From the NCBI GenBank assembly GCA_048268885.1, contig JBLWUP010000009.1, positions 62,001 through 126,000 of the forward strand: a stretch of DNA of 64,000 nt, given 5' to 3'. The DNA is from Pelagibius sp048268885. Lineage in GTDB: Bacteria > Pseudomonadota > Alphaproteobacteria > Kiloniellales > Kiloniellaceae. Positions 1 to 8,202 of the stretch are shown piece after piece. How positions within the stretch are numbered: position 1 is the stretch's first letter; the number at the start of each line of letters is the position of its first letter. A model generated the notes under the pieces. The model was not told the origin of the DNA, did not search any database, and saw only the letters and a program-made list of their open reading frames with translations. Both the position numbers and the translations under genes were made by a program.

Positions 1-47
1 TACGATACGCGCCCTCGGGGGAGGTGGAAGCGGCTGGAGGAAACGCC

Positions 48-1379
48 ATGGTCCAGAAACGCGATCAAGACGGCTACATAGTTCACCCCAACGTGCCCAG
101 CATCGACCAGTCGGACCGCCGCGTGCCGGTCAACCTGCGCCAGTCCGGCTCCGCGGAGGTGCAGATGCTGATCTCGACGCGGGTGCGCAAGTCGCCCTTC
201 TGGCATCTCTCCGTGGAGGCCGGCTGCTGGCGGGCGACGGTCTACAACCGCATGTACCATCCGCGCGGCTACACGCGGCCGGAAGACGGCGGCGCCATGG
301 CCGAGTACCAGGCGCTGGTCAACCGCGTCACCCTCTGGAACGTCGCGGTCGAGCGCCAGATCCGCGTCAAGGGGGCCGATGCAGAGGCCTTCGTGAACTT
401 CGCCATCACCCGCGACGCCACCAAGATCGCGCCGGGCCACGGCAAGTACTGCATCCTCTGCAACGAGAAGGGCGGCATCGTCAACGACCCGGTGCTGCTG
501 CGTCTGGCGGAGGACGAGTTCTGGTTTTCTATTTCGGACTCCGACGTGCAGCTCTGGCTTGAAGGCATCAACCTAGGTCGCCGCTTCGACGTCGACATTG
601 CCGAGATCGACGTGGCGCCGCTGCAGGTGCAGGGGCCGCTCTCCGAGCAGCTTATGGTCGACCTTTTCGGCTCCGCGGTCTCGGAGCTGCCGTACTACGG
701 CCTCATGGAGGCCGAGCTCGACGGCTGTTCCGTGGTGGTCAGCCAGACCGGTTTTAGCGGCGAGAAGGGCTACGAGGTCTATGTGCGTGACGCCAGCCTC
801 AATGCCGAGCAGGTGTGGTACGCGATCCGCGGCCAGGGCGCGCGCTATGGCCTGCGGGTGATCGCCCCGGCGCTCCATCGCCGCATCGCCGCCGGCATTC
901 TCTCCTGGGGCCAGGACATGGACGCCGAGACCTCGCCCTTCCAGGTCAACCTCGACTACCAGGTGCCGCGCCACAAGGAGGCCGACTACATCGGCCGGGC
1001 CGCGCTGGAACGCCAGCGTGACGAGATCGCCGCCGGGCGCTCGCCCTTCCGCCTCATGCTGGTGGGCCTGAAGATGGGCGGGCTGCCGATCACCGACTAC
1101 GCCAGCGACTTCTGGCTGGTGCAGGACGAAGAAAACGAGCGGGTCGGCTATGTCACCTCGCCGTGGTACTCGCCGGAGCTGGAGGCCAACATCGCGCTGG
1201 CCTATGTGCCCGCCGACGGCGTGGACCCGGGCCGCCGCTATTGGGTCGAGGTGCCGGAGTCCCTCACCGAAGCCTCCGGCCAGCCGGTCGCCGCTGAGGT
1301 GGTTGAGGTGCCCTTCCGCCCCTCGGTGCATCCCAGCGCACGCGAGCGCCGCAAGTCCGGCGGACTCCGCAGCGTCTGA
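48..1379 (+). CDS. GcvT-family aminomethyltransferase, DmdA-like
   Basis: A 443-residue protein of the GcvT/aminomethyltransferase fold, expected to pass a methyl or one-carbon group to tetrahydrofolate in the cytoplasm. The order of motifs follows the DMSP demethylase DmdA: 'VYNRMY', 'ERQIRVKG', 'NDPVLLRLAED', 'SISDSDVQLW', 'PLQVQGP', 'GYEVYV', then a GcvT C-terminal barrel with 'GYVTSPWYSPEL'. It is about 70 residues longer than the DmdA proteins I recall, with extra sequence at the N-terminus, so another methylated substrate is equally possible. I start it at ATG 48 because GGAGGAAACGCC precedes it; the frame is open a further 24 bases upstream. What lies upstream is outside the window. 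GcvT family is secure, DMSP as substrate is inference. Confidence 0.8.
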   Translation: MVQKRDQDGYIVHPNVPSIDQSDRRVPVNLRQSGSAEVQMLISTRVRKSPFWHLSVEAGCWRATVYNRMYHPRGYTRPEDGGAMAEYQALVNRVTLWNVAVERQIRVKGADAEAFVNFAITRDATKIAPGHGKYCILCNEKGGIVNDPVLLRLAEDEFWFSISDSDVQLWLEGINLGRRFDVDIAEIDVAPLQVQGPLSEQLMVDLFGSAVSELPYYGLMEAELDGCSVVVSQTGFSGEKGYEVYVRDASLNAEQVWYAIRGQGARYGLRVIAPALHRRIAAGILSWGQDMDAETSPFQVNLDYQVPRHKEADYIGRAALERQRDEIAAGRSPFRLMLVGLKMGGLPITDYASDFWLVQDEENERVGYVTSPWYSPELEANIALAYVPADGVDPGRRYWVEVPESLTEASGQPVAAEVVEVPFRPSVHPSARERRKSGGLRSV

Positions 1380-1383
1380 GACT

Positions 1384-1437
1384 GCGTCCGGCAAGGTCTG
1401 GGCGTCCGGCAAGGTCTGGGCGTCCGGCAAGGTCTGG
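1384..1437. repeat. Tandem repeat, 18 bp x 3
   Basis: Three perfect head-to-tail copies of GCGTCCGGCAAGGTCTGG begin four bases after the stop codon of the DmdA-like gene. They are not part of a reading frame that looks coding. This is one of many short gene-end duplications in the window. Confidence 0.95.
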
Positions 1438-1522
1438 CGGCGGCCGGCGCCGGCTTTTCGCCCTTGGCTTTTTTCGGGGCTGCGCCCTACCTTGTGCCGC
1501 CGCGCAGCAAAGGAACCTTGCC

Positions 1523-1864
1523 ATGAACCGGATGTCGGCCACCACCGCAACAGAGGGAGTCACCATGCAGTGGCTGATGGAAGACGCTATCACGCCCGAC
1601 GCGGGGCTCAGCCTTGCCCGCATGACCGTGGCGCCCGGCGTCACCTCGGAAGCGCACCGCCATCCCGACTGCAGCGAGGCCGTGCATCTGCTGGAAGGCC
1701 GGGTCGAGCAGCGCCGCGGCGACGACTGGGTGCCCTTGGCCGCGGGCGAGACGCTGCTGATTCCCGTCGGCGCCATCCACCAGACCCGCAACAGCGGCGC
1801 GCAGACGGCAGTGCTCGTGGTCGCCTATTCCAGCGGCGCGCGCATCTACGAAACGGCGGAGTGA
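1523..1864 (+). CDS. Small single-domain cupin protein
   Basis: A 113-residue cupin, one beta-barrel domain. The metal-binding cupin motif 1 is visible as 'EAHRHPDCSEAVHLLEG' (two His, Glu) and motif 2 as 'IPVGAIHQTRNSG'. The start at ATG 1523 follows AAAGGAACC at a suitable distance; a second in-frame ATG lies at 1565. Such small cupins are dioxygenases, isomerases or ligand sensors, and nothing here decides between these. It lies alone between the DmdA-like gene and a convergent acetyltransferase gene. Confidence 0.85.
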   Translation: MNRMSATTATEGVTMQWLMEDAITPDAGLSLARMTVAPGVTSEAHRHPDCSEAVHLLEGRVEQRRGDDWVPLAAGETLLIPVGAIHQTRNSGAQTAVLVVAYSSGARIYETAE

Positions 1865-1877
1865 GACTTAACCACCG

Positions 1878-2624
1878 TCAGTGCTTTCGCCTGTAGTGGT
1901 AGCGGTGCAGTTCGGTCGTGAAGCCGAGCGAGCGGTAGAGGCCGACCGCCGCGGCGTTGTCGGCGACGACCTGCAGGCAGGCGGCGGTGGCGCCTTGGTC
2001 CTTCGCCCATTGCAGCAGGCGCCCGACGGCCCGGCGCCCGTGTCCCTGCCGGCGCTTCGCCTGGTCGGTGACGACGGACTCCACCACCGCTAGGCCGTTG
2101 CAGAGGGTTCCGTAGGCGACGGCGGCGACCTTTCCCTCCGCGCGCGACGCGGCGAAGACCTTCGGCACGAGAATGCTGTCCAGCATGGCCGCGAAGATCC
2201 GAGATTCCGCGTCGTCCGCGTCGCTGAGCCGGGCGCGCGCTTCGAGCCAGTCCGCGTCCGGTTCTGCGGAAAGATCGGCGGGATTGTCGTGTGGAATCGC
2301 GAAGCCGGCGATGTCGCCGTAGAGCGTCGCGGTCTCGCCTTCGGCGGCGTAGCCGTGGCGTGCCAGGACCTCGTCCATGCCGTCGGTGATCGACAGGACG
2401 CGGAACAGCGGTGTCTGGCCGAGCGCGCCGTAGACCGCCTCGGCGACAGGCAGGATCGCGCCGGGATCGCGGGCGCCGCCGCGGAGAGGGTTCACCGAAT
2501 TGGGTCGGCGCACCGTGCCGCCCGCCGCGCGCAGCAGCCAGCCTTCCAGCAGCAGTTCACGCGGCGCCGGCCAGGCGGCCATGCAGGCCTCCTCCGCACG
2601 CCAGCTCAGCTCGGTCCTGTCCAT
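1878..2624 (-). CDS. GNAT family N-acetyltransferase
   Basis: A 248-residue protein with a GNAT domain in its C-terminal half. The acetyl-CoA binding loop is seen as 'QAKRRQGHGRRAVGRLL' near residue 190, followed by 'VVADNAAAVGLYRSLGF', the usual end of the fold. The N-terminal half ('LLLEGWLLRAAGGTVRRPNSVNPL') is typical of two-domain GNAT proteins with a degenerate first domain. I place the start at 2624, after GGAGAAAGACCGG; the frame is open 96 bases further. Substrate unknown. It is divergent from the HNH-like gene and convergent with the cupin gene, so probably transcribed alone. Confidence 0.85.
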   Translation of the reverse strand: MDRTELSWRAEEACMAAWPAPRELLLEGWLLRAAGGTVRRPNSVNPLRGGARDPGAILPVAEAVYGALGQTPLFRVLSITDGMDEVLARHGYAAEGETATLYGDIAGFAIPHDNPADLSAEPDADWLEARARLSDADDAESRIFAAMLDSILVPKVFAASRAEGKVAAVAYGTLCNGLAVVESVVTDQAKRRQGHGRRAVGRLLQWAKDQGATAACLQVVADNAAAVGLYRSLGFTTELHRYHYRRKH

Positions 2625-2748
2625 CCGGTCTTTCTCCAACGAAGTCGCGCGGGCAGCTATAGCGGGTTTCTTTCCGTCTGGGCACCCCGCGAGGCGACGG
2701 CAGGCGAAACCCGTGGCCATCGCGCGGCGCAGTACTTAGTTTTGGAGA

Positions 2749-3279
2749 ATGTCTTTGGATTCTGAAGCCAGGCTGCGAGCAATTCTCCGCCGAACGCGGC
2801 GGCGCGCTAGCCTGCGCCCGTTCGACATCGACATTGATCTTGATTTCCTTCAGGAGCTTTGGCGGGAACAGCAGGGGCGCTGCGCTGTCAGCGGCATAGC
2901 ATTCTCCGACGAGACTCATCACCATTCCTTTGTGAAGACCCCCTTCGAACCAAGCTTGGACCGAATCGACTCCAGCAAGGGCTATATGCGAGACAACGTG
3001 AGGCTGGTTGCGATGATTGCCAACTTCGCCATGGGACAGTGGGGCGAAGACGTGCTGCGGCGGCTGGCTCATGGTGTCGTTGAGACCGAGCGCCGGGTCA
3101 ATGCAAAATGGTTTCGAGATCAACGACGCAAGCTCAGACAGGCTGAGAAGGCGGCGGAAGGTATGAGCGGTGCTGAACTGGCTCGACAAAAAAGAGTTAT
3201 TGCCGGTTTGAAGGCGACATTGACCAAGGCGCCGGCCCGCCTGGGAGCTGCAGGGAGGAAAGCGCATGGCAGCTTGTGA
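2749..3279 (+). CDS. HNH-endonuclease-like small protein
   Basis: A basic 176-residue protein. Residues 41-100 resemble the core of a family of small HNH-like proteins: 'QQGRCAVSGIAF', then 'PSLDRIDSSKGYMRDNVRLV' and 'MIANFAMGQWGE'. The usual HNH 'DHI' is replaced by 'DRID', and no second Cys pair for structural zinc is seen. The C-terminal third is rich in Lys, Arg and Ala and predicted helical ('RRKLRQAEKAAEG'). This could be a nuclease with an alternative metal site or a DNA-binding relative. Start ATG 2749 follows TTTTGGAGA with tight spacing. No toxin, methylase or phage gene is nearby. Confidence 0.65.
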   Translation: MSLDSEARLRAILRRTRRRASLRPFDIDIDLDFLQELWREQQGRCAVSGIAFSDETHHHSFVKTPFEPSLDRIDSSKGYMRDNVRLVAMIANFAMGQWGEDVLRRLAHGVVETERRVNAKWFRDQRRKLRQAEKAAEGMSGAELARQKRVIAGLKATLTKAPARLGAAGRKAHGSL

Positions 3280-3321
3280 AAGCTGTGGTCGGGTCTGACT
3301 GAAAGTCTTAGTCTCCGCGCC

Positions 3322-4203
3322 ATGAGCTATCTTGACCGCATCAAAACCTGCCATGTCTGGCAGGCGGAAAATTACCGCCCCTTTATCCTCGAAGGCGAAG
3401 GCCACCACGCGGCGGGCGGGCCGCTCGGCTGGGTGGCGCGCGACTTTGCGGAGCGCTTGAAGGATTTTCCCGAAACCTTCGACGTTTCCGGCCGCGCCGT
3501 GGTGCTGCCGGCGCGCTATGGCGATTTCGAATCGCGCTCGGCCGTGCTGAAGGACGTGCTGTGGAAGCTGCACACGGAAGGCGATATCCCCAAGTGGCGC
3601 GGCGAGGACTACGGCATTTCCCGCCGCTGGGGCGAGGCGGCGCTGTTCAAGATGGAGCGCGCCGCCGTGCCGCTGTTCGGCCTGCCGGCCTACGGCATCC
3701 ACGTGAACGGCTACGTGGCGACGCCGGAGGGGCCGCACCTCTGGGTCGGCAAGCGCGCGGCGCACAAGGCGCTGGCGCCTGGCAAGCTGGACCACCTGGT
3801 GGCCGGCGGCCAGCCCTACGGCCTGAGCCTCATGGAGAACGTCGTGAAGGAAGCGGGGGAGGAGGCCAGCGTGCCGGAGGACCTCGCCCGGCTGGCCAGG
3901 CCGGTGGGGGCGCTGCGCTATCTCTGCGCCCGCGCGGAGGGCCAGCGCAACGACGTGCTGTTCATCTACGACCTGGAACTGCCGGAGAACTTCCAGCCGC
4001 GTCCCAACGACGACGAGGTGGAGGAATTCTTCCTCTGGCCCCTGGAAAAGGTGCTGGAGCGTCTCCGCGACAGCGACGATTTCAAGTTCAACGTCGCCCT
4101 GGTGAACCTCGACTTCGCCCTGCGCCACGGCGTTCTCTCGCCGGACGACGAGCCCGCCTACCAGGCCGTCGTCGAGGGCCTGCAGGGGCGTTTCTCGGAG
4201 TAG
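3322..4203 (+). CDS. DUF4743 / NUDIX hydrolase
   Basis: A 293-residue protein with the two-part layout of the Tnr3-like family. An N-terminal DUF4743-type region (residues 1-110, 'CHVWQAENYRPF', 'RRWGEAALFKMERAA') is followed by a NUDIX domain. The NUDIX box reads 'GGQPYGLSLMENVVKEAGEE', with the catalytic Glu residues in 'KEAGEE'. Eukaryotic relatives carry a thiamine pyrophosphokinase partner domain, and plant homologues hydrolyse damaged thiamine diphosphates; that role here is inference. Start ATG 3322 has no clear ribosome site. The gene is followed directly by a palindromic repeat element. Confidence 0.85.
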   Translation: MSYLDRIKTCHVWQAENYRPFILEGEGHHAAGGPLGWVARDFAERLKDFPETFDVSGRAVVLPARYGDFESRSAVLKDVLWKLHTEGDIPKWRGEDYGISRRWGEAALFKMERAAVPLFGLPAYGIHVNGYVATPEGPHLWVGKRAAHKALAPGKLDHLVAGGQPYGLSLMENVVKEAGEEASVPEDLARLARPVGALRYLCARAEGQRNDVLFIYDLELPENFQPRPNDDEVEEFFLWPLEKVLERLRDSDDFKFNVALVNLDFALRHGVLSPDDEPAYQAVVEGLQGRFSE

Positions 4204-4214
4204 GGGAGAGGGGC

Positions 4215-4360
4215 TCCCCCTCACCCAGCTTCGCCTAAGCGCGATCTTCGATCTCGCTAAGGCTGCGCAACCCTCTCCCGCCGGGGGAGAGGGTTTGTTT
4301 CTTGGCCCTCTCCCCTGGTGGGAGAGGGAGGGGCCCGCGAAGCGGGAGGGTGAGGGGGCT
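4215..4360. repeat. Palindromic intergenic repeat, family B, copy 1
   Basis: A gene-free element that starts CCCCCTCACCCAGCT and ends with its near complement GGAGGGTGAGGGGGCT. Inner hairpins are built from CCTCTCCC / GGGAGAGG. A close relative sits at 42587-42740 and a looser one at 36087-36187. It has no reading frame and no terminal target duplication that I can see. Confidence 0.9.
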
Positions 4361-4364
4361 GTGC

Positions 4365-6083
4365 CTACGCCCGCGCCGCCAGCCTTGTCTCGCGGGCGTC
4401 CGCCAGGATCATGTCGCTGGCTTTCTCGGCGATCATGATGGTGGGCGCGTTGGTGTTGCCGGAGACGATGGCCGGCATGACCGAGGCGTCGACCACGCGC
4501 AGGCCCTCTAGCCCATGCACCCGCAGGCGCTCGTCCACCACCGCCGTTTCGTCGCGGCCCATCTTGCAGGTGCTGGTGGGGTGGTAGATCGTCTGGCTGA
4601 TGTTGCGCGCGGCGTCCAGCAGCTCCGCGTCACTCTGCGCCTGCGCGCCCGGCGTCATCTCGCTCTCGATCAGCGGCGCCAGGGTGTCGGTGGCGGCGAA
4701 GGCGCGGGACAGGCGCATGCCGGCGACCGTGGTCTGCTGGTCCTTGGTCGTCGCCAGGTAGTTGGGATGGATCGCCGGATAGTCCTGGGCGAAGGGGCTG
4801 CGCAGCTCGATGACGCCGCGGCTTTCCGGGCGCAGCTGGCAGGTCGAGGAGGTGAAGGCGGAGAAGCGGTGCAGGCCTTCGCCGGGTTTATCGGCGCTTA
4901 ACGGCTGCAGGTGGAACTGGATGTCCGGCGTCGCCACTTCCGGCGCGGTCTTTGCGAAGACGCAGACCTGGCTGGCGCCCATGCTGAGCGGGCCGCGGCG
5001 GAAAAAGATGTAGTCCAGACCCATCAGCATCTTCTTGAAAGGATTGTGCACCTGGTCGTTCATGGTGATCGGGACCTTGGTCTTGAACACCATGCGCACC
5101 TGCAGGTGGTCCTGCAGGTTGCGCCCGACGCCGGGCAGGTCGTGCACCACCGGGATGTCGAAGCCCTGAAGCTGCGCCCCGGGCCCGACGCCCGACAGCA
5201 GCAGGATCTGCGGCGAGCCGATGGCGCCGGCGGAAAGGATCACCTCGCCGCGGCAGCGCGCCTCGCGCAGCCCGCCCTTGCGGCGGTAGGCGACGCCGAC
5301 GGCGCGGCGGCCCTGGAACAGCACCCGCTCGGTCTGGGCGTGGGTGACGATCTCCAGGTTGTCGCGGCCGCGCGCCGGGTTCAGGTAGCCGACCGCTGTG
5401 CTGCAACGCCGGCCGTTGCGCGCGGTCAGCTGGAAATAGCCGGCGCCTTCCTGCTCCGCGCCGTTGAAGTCGTCGCGCCGCGGAATGCCGAGCTCGCCGG
5501 CCGCTTCGATGAACTTGTCGCAGAGTTCGCGGCGGATGCGCATGTTGGAGACGGCCAGCGGGCCGCCCGCGCCGTGGTAGTCGTCGGCGCCGCGCTCCTG
5601 ATCCTCGGAGCGGATGAAGTAGGGCAGGACGTCGTCGAAGGCCCAGCCCGTGTTGCCGAGCTGGCGCCAGTGGTCGTAGTCCTCTTTCTGGCCGCGGATG
5701 TAGAGCAGGCCGTTGATCGAGGAGGACCCGCCCAGCACCTTGCCGCGCGGCCAGTCGATCCGCCGCCCGTTCAGGCCCTTGTCCGGCTCGGTCTTGTAGC
5801 ACCAGTCGGTGTTCGGATTGTGCAGGGTCTTGAAGTAGCCGACGGGCACGTGAATCCAGGGGTTCCAGTCGCGGCCGCCGGCTTCCAGCAGCAGCACCCG
5901 CTTCGAGGCGTCGGCGGAGAGACGGTTGGCCAGCACGCAGCCCGCCGAACCGCCGCCGACGACGATGTAGTCGTAGCTGCCCGTGCCGGCGGCGGACTCG
6001 TTGCCTTGCGCCGATCCCGGGGCCGGCGCCGTTGTGGGGGATGCAGGTGCGATCTGATCCTCCGCGGTCACGGGCGCACTCAC
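4365..6083 (-). CDS. GMC oxidoreductase, choline-dehydrogenase-like
   Basis: FAD-dependent alcohol oxidase/dehydrogenase of the GMC family, about 572 residues. The Rossmann motif 'VVGGGSAGCVLANRL' lies near the N-terminus, followed by GMC signature 1 ('GKVLGGSSSINGLLYIRG'), signature 2 ('GAIGSPQILLLSGVG') and the C-terminal catalytic His/Asn region ('HPTSTCKMG', 'SGNTNAPTIMIAEKASDMI'). The gene diverges from a TRAP transporter, which suggests it oxidises an alcohol that the transporter imports. The substrate need not be choline: no betB, betI or betT is nearby. I prefer the GTG at 6083, preceded by GGTGGAGAAG; a GTG at 6098 is the alternative. An Ala/Pro-rich stretch precedes the FAD domain. 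Confidence 0.88.
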   Translation of the reverse strand: MSAPVTAEDQIAPASPTTAPAPGSAQGNESAAGTGSYDYIVVGGGSAGCVLANRLSADASKRVLLLEAGGRDWNPWIHVPVGYFKTLHNPNTDWCYKTEPDKGLNGRRIDWPRGKVLGGSSSINGLLYIRGQKEDYDHWRQLGNTGWAFDDVLPYFIRSEDQERGADDYHGAGGPLAVSNMRIRRELCDKFIEAAGELGIPRRDDFNGAEQEGAGYFQLTARNGRRCSTAVGYLNPARGRDNLEIVTHAQTERVLFQGRRAVGVAYRRKGGLREARCRGEVILSAGAIGSPQILLLSGVGPGAQLQGFDIPVVHDLPGVGRNLQDHLQVRMVFKTKVPITMNDQVHNPFKKMLMGLDYIFFRRGPLSMGASQVCVFAKTAPEVATPDIQFHLQPLSADKPGEGLHRFSAFTSSTCQLRPESRGVIELRSPFAQDYPAIHPNYLATTKDQQTTVAGMRLSRAFAATDTLAPLIESEMTPGAQAQSDAELLDAARNISQTIYHPTSTCKMGRDETAVVDERLRVHGLEGLRVVDASVMPAIVSGNTNAPTIMIAEKASDMILADARETRLAARA

Positions 6084-6155
6084 GAAACGCTTCTCCACCT
6101 CGACATAACTTTCGAACCTTCCTGCCTCTTGCGAGGCACGAATATTACATAACGC

Positions 6156-6174
6156 TTGCGTTCTCTCGACGCAA
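6156..6174. promoter_or_regulatory. Inverted repeat TTGCGT-N7-ACGCAA, candidate operator
   Basis: A perfect 6-bp inverted repeat with a 7-base spacer in the AT-rich divergent region between the GMC gene and dctP. Further TTGCG/CGCAA half-sites lie at 6129 and 6176. The IclR-type gene at the far end of the operon is the natural candidate to bind here; that link is inference. Confidence 0.5.
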
Positions 6175-6215
6175 TCGCAATAATGAAACTATAAGTCTCG
6201 TTAAATGAGAAATGA

Positions 6216-6230
6216 CGCAAGTAAATTGCG
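6216..6230. promoter_or_regulatory. Inverted repeat CGCAA-N5-TTGCG, candidate operator
   Basis: A second inverted repeat made of the same pentamer as the one at 6156-6174 but in the opposite arrangement. It lies 37 bases before the dctP start and just ahead of its ribosome site, where a bound regulator would block transcription of the transporter genes. Confidence 0.45.
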
Positions 6231-6266
6231 GCCGAGGGCAACGCCCCCGGGGAAATGGGAGGAACC

Positions 6267-7496
6267 ATGCTTAGCAACAAACTGAAGCACGTATCGCGCC
6301 GTGACCTGCTGCGCCTGACCAAGCAGTACGGCATTTCGTCCACCTTGCTGGCGGCCGGCTCCATGACCGGTCTGATCTCGACCGCGCGCCTGGCCGAGGC
6401 CGCCAATTCGACCTACGAAAAGCGCTTCAAGACCGAACCGAAGTTCACGCTGAAATTCGGCGCGGCGGGCTTCAACGAGCGCAACCTGCTGATCGAGCGC
6501 GCCGGCTGCCTGCAGTTCGCCGCCGACCTGGAGGAGCGCACCGACGGCGCCATCCGCATCGAGTTTATCGGCAGCAACCAGATCTGCGGCCAGCTCAACT
6601 GCGTGAAGAAGACGCAGCAGGGCATCGTCGACATCTTCGCCGCCTCGACCCAGAATTCGGCCGGCGGCGCGCCTTATCTGAACGTGCTCGACTACGCCTA
6701 CATGTTCCCGAGCCGCGCGGCGCAGTACCACTTCCTCTACCACCCGGGCAGCGAGAAGGTGCTGCGCGAGCCGCTGCGCCAGCGTCACAACCTGGAATTC
6801 CTGTTCAGCCACGCGGAGCTGCGCGGCATCCAGCTGGGCCTGAAGTGGAAAGACAAGCCGCTGGTCACCAAGGTCGGCGACCTGGCCGGCACCAAGAACC
6901 GCGTGACCGGCACGCAGCTCGGCCGCATCGCCATGGAGCTGATGAACCTGAACCCGACGCCGATCGCCTGGGAAGAGACCCTCGACGGCCTGAAGCAGGG
7001 CCTCATCGACGGCGCCGAGACCTGGGCCTCCGCCGTGGCCTACGCCAACATGTCGCCGGTGGTCTCCCAGGTGGTGAACCTGGAGTTCTTCTGCGGCACC
7101 GAGCACACAGCCATGAGCACCAAGGTCTTCGACAAGCTGGGCAGCGGACTGCAGGACGCGGTGCGCGAATCGGCTTACCTGACCCAGGTCCACGTGCAGG
7201 CGGCCAACGAGGCGGCCCTGATCAAGACCGTCGGCTTCTCCGACCCGCAGATGCCGGGCACCATCTTCGCCAAGAACAACACCCGGGTGTCGATGCTGTC
7301 GGACGAGGCCAAGCGCGAAGCCGAGGAGATGTGCTCGCCGGAATTCCAGCCGGCGGCCTGGGAACAGTGGCGCGAGCGCCTCAACGGCTGGGCCGGCGGG
7401 ATGGACACCTACAAGTACATCTACGACATCGCCCGCGAGATCCCGAAGGACACTCTGCCGGAGAACGTCGAACCGCGGCGTTGGTGGAAGGCTTAG
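6267..7496 (+). CDS. TRAP transporter substrate-binding protein (DctP type)
   Basis: Periplasmic solute receptor of a tripartite ATP-independent transporter, 409 residues. It carries a twin-arginine signal, 'SRRDLLRLTKQYG' at residues 10-22 followed by a hydrophobic stretch ending near 'ARLAEAA', so it is probably exported folded. DctP features include 'LKFGAAGFNERNL', 'GAIRIEFIGSNQICG' and 'GLKQGLIDGAETWASA'. The start at 6267 follows GGGAGGAACC; an ATG 12 bases earlier overlaps that site and is unlikely. It heads a dctP-dctQ-dctM operon with an IclR gene at the end. TRAP receptors bind organic acids and similar compounds; the ligand here is unknown. Confidence 0.9.
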   Translation: MLSNKLKHVSRRDLLRLTKQYGISSTLLAAGSMTGLISTARLAEAANSTYEKRFKTEPKFTLKFGAAGFNERNLLIERAGCLQFAADLEERTDGAIRIEFIGSNQICGQLNCVKKTQQGIVDIFAASTQNSAGGAPYLNVLDYAYMFPSRAAQYHFLYHPGSEKVLREPLRQRHNLEFLFSHAELRGIQLGLKWKDKPLVTKVGDLAGTKNRVTGTQLGRIAMELMNLNPTPIAWEETLDGLKQGLIDGAETWASAVAYANMSPVVSQVVNLEFFCGTEHTAMSTKVFDKLGSGLQDAVRESAYLTQVHVQAANEAALIKTVGFSDPQMPGTIFAKNNTRVSMLSDEAKREAEEMCSPEFQPAAWEQWRERLNGWAGGMDTYKYIYDIAREIPKDTLPENVEPRRWWKA

Positions 7497-7592
7497 GTCC
7501 GATAGACGGCATGGGCTTCGTACCGTCGGGGGAGGACAGGCTTTCCCTTCCTTCGCCGGCCCTCTCCCGGCAACGAACAATGCCGTAGACTT

Positions 7593-7619
7593 GATTCGGG
7601 CCCTGGCCGGGCCCGAATC
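7593..7619 (+). terminator. Hairpin between dctP and dctQ
   Basis: An 11-bp perfect stem, GATTCGGGCCC pairing with GGGCCCGAATC around a 5-base loop, followed by the T-rich ACCTTTCTTTA. It lies about 100 bases after the receptor gene and 55 before the small permease gene. It probably stabilises the dctP message or ends part of the transcripts, giving more receptor than permease. A matching hairpin is in the second TRAP operon. Confidence 0.7.
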
Positions 7620-7673
7620 ACCTTTCTTTATCGCTCGCCCAATTTGGAATCAGGGGATTCCGACGAGAGGATC

Positions 7674-8192
7674 ATGGCGGTCTTGCGGTGGCTCGACGCG
7701 AACGTCGAGAAAATCATTATCCTCGTCTGCTACGTGGTCATGGCGGGGATCATTTTCGTCGAGGTGATCCGGCGCTTCCTGTTCAACGAGCAGGCCGCCT
7801 GGAGCACGACGGTGCCGGTCTACCTCTTCCTGTGGATCGTCTGGCTGGGCTGCGCCTACAACGTGAAGATCCGCGCGCACCTGCGTTTCGACGAGCTGCG
7901 GCTGCGCCTGCCCTATGCCGGGCAGTTCCTCTGCCTCTGTCTCGACGCGCTGCTGTGGATCACCTTCGCGGCGATCGTCATTCTCTACACCGCCGAGCAG
8001 GTCTGGCTGTCCTACGACAACTTCGCCATCGTGCAGGGCACCGACGACGTCATGCAGTGGTGGTTCTACATGGCCACGCCCTTCGCCTGGAGCGTCCTGG
8101 TGATCCGCGTGCTGCAGAATCTCTGGCACGACTTGAAGCTGTTCCGCCGCGGCGAGCCCTTCAACCTCAAAACCAACATCTTCGGGGACTGA
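7674..8192 (+). CDS. TRAP transporter small permease (DctQ type)
   Basis: A 172-residue inner-membrane protein with four predicted hydrophobic segments, the standard DctQ layout. The family signature region is seen as 'EVIRRFLFNEQAAWSTTVPVY' shortened here to its key residues (RRF, W, E-rich turn), with 'FLWIVWLGCAYNVKIRAHLR' following. The ATG at 7674 has GAGAGG upstream and is preferred over a TTG 30 bases earlier. It stops 10 bases before dctM. It bridges receptor and large permease. Confidence 0.9.
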   Translation: MAVLRWLDANVEKIIILVCYVVMAGIIFVEVIRRFLFNEQAAWSTTVPVYLFLWIVWLGCAYNVKIRAHLRFDELRLRLPYAGQFLCLCLDALLWITFAAIVILYTAEQVWLSYDNFAIVQGTDDVMQWWFYMATPFAWSVLVIRVLQNLWHDLKLFRRGEPFNLKTNIFGD

Positions 8193-8202
8193 GGAGGGCG
8201 CC

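Noticed and set aside
2749..3279. HNH-like gene as part of a defence island
   Set aside because: Neighbours are ordinary metabolic genes; no methylase, helicase or toxin partner.
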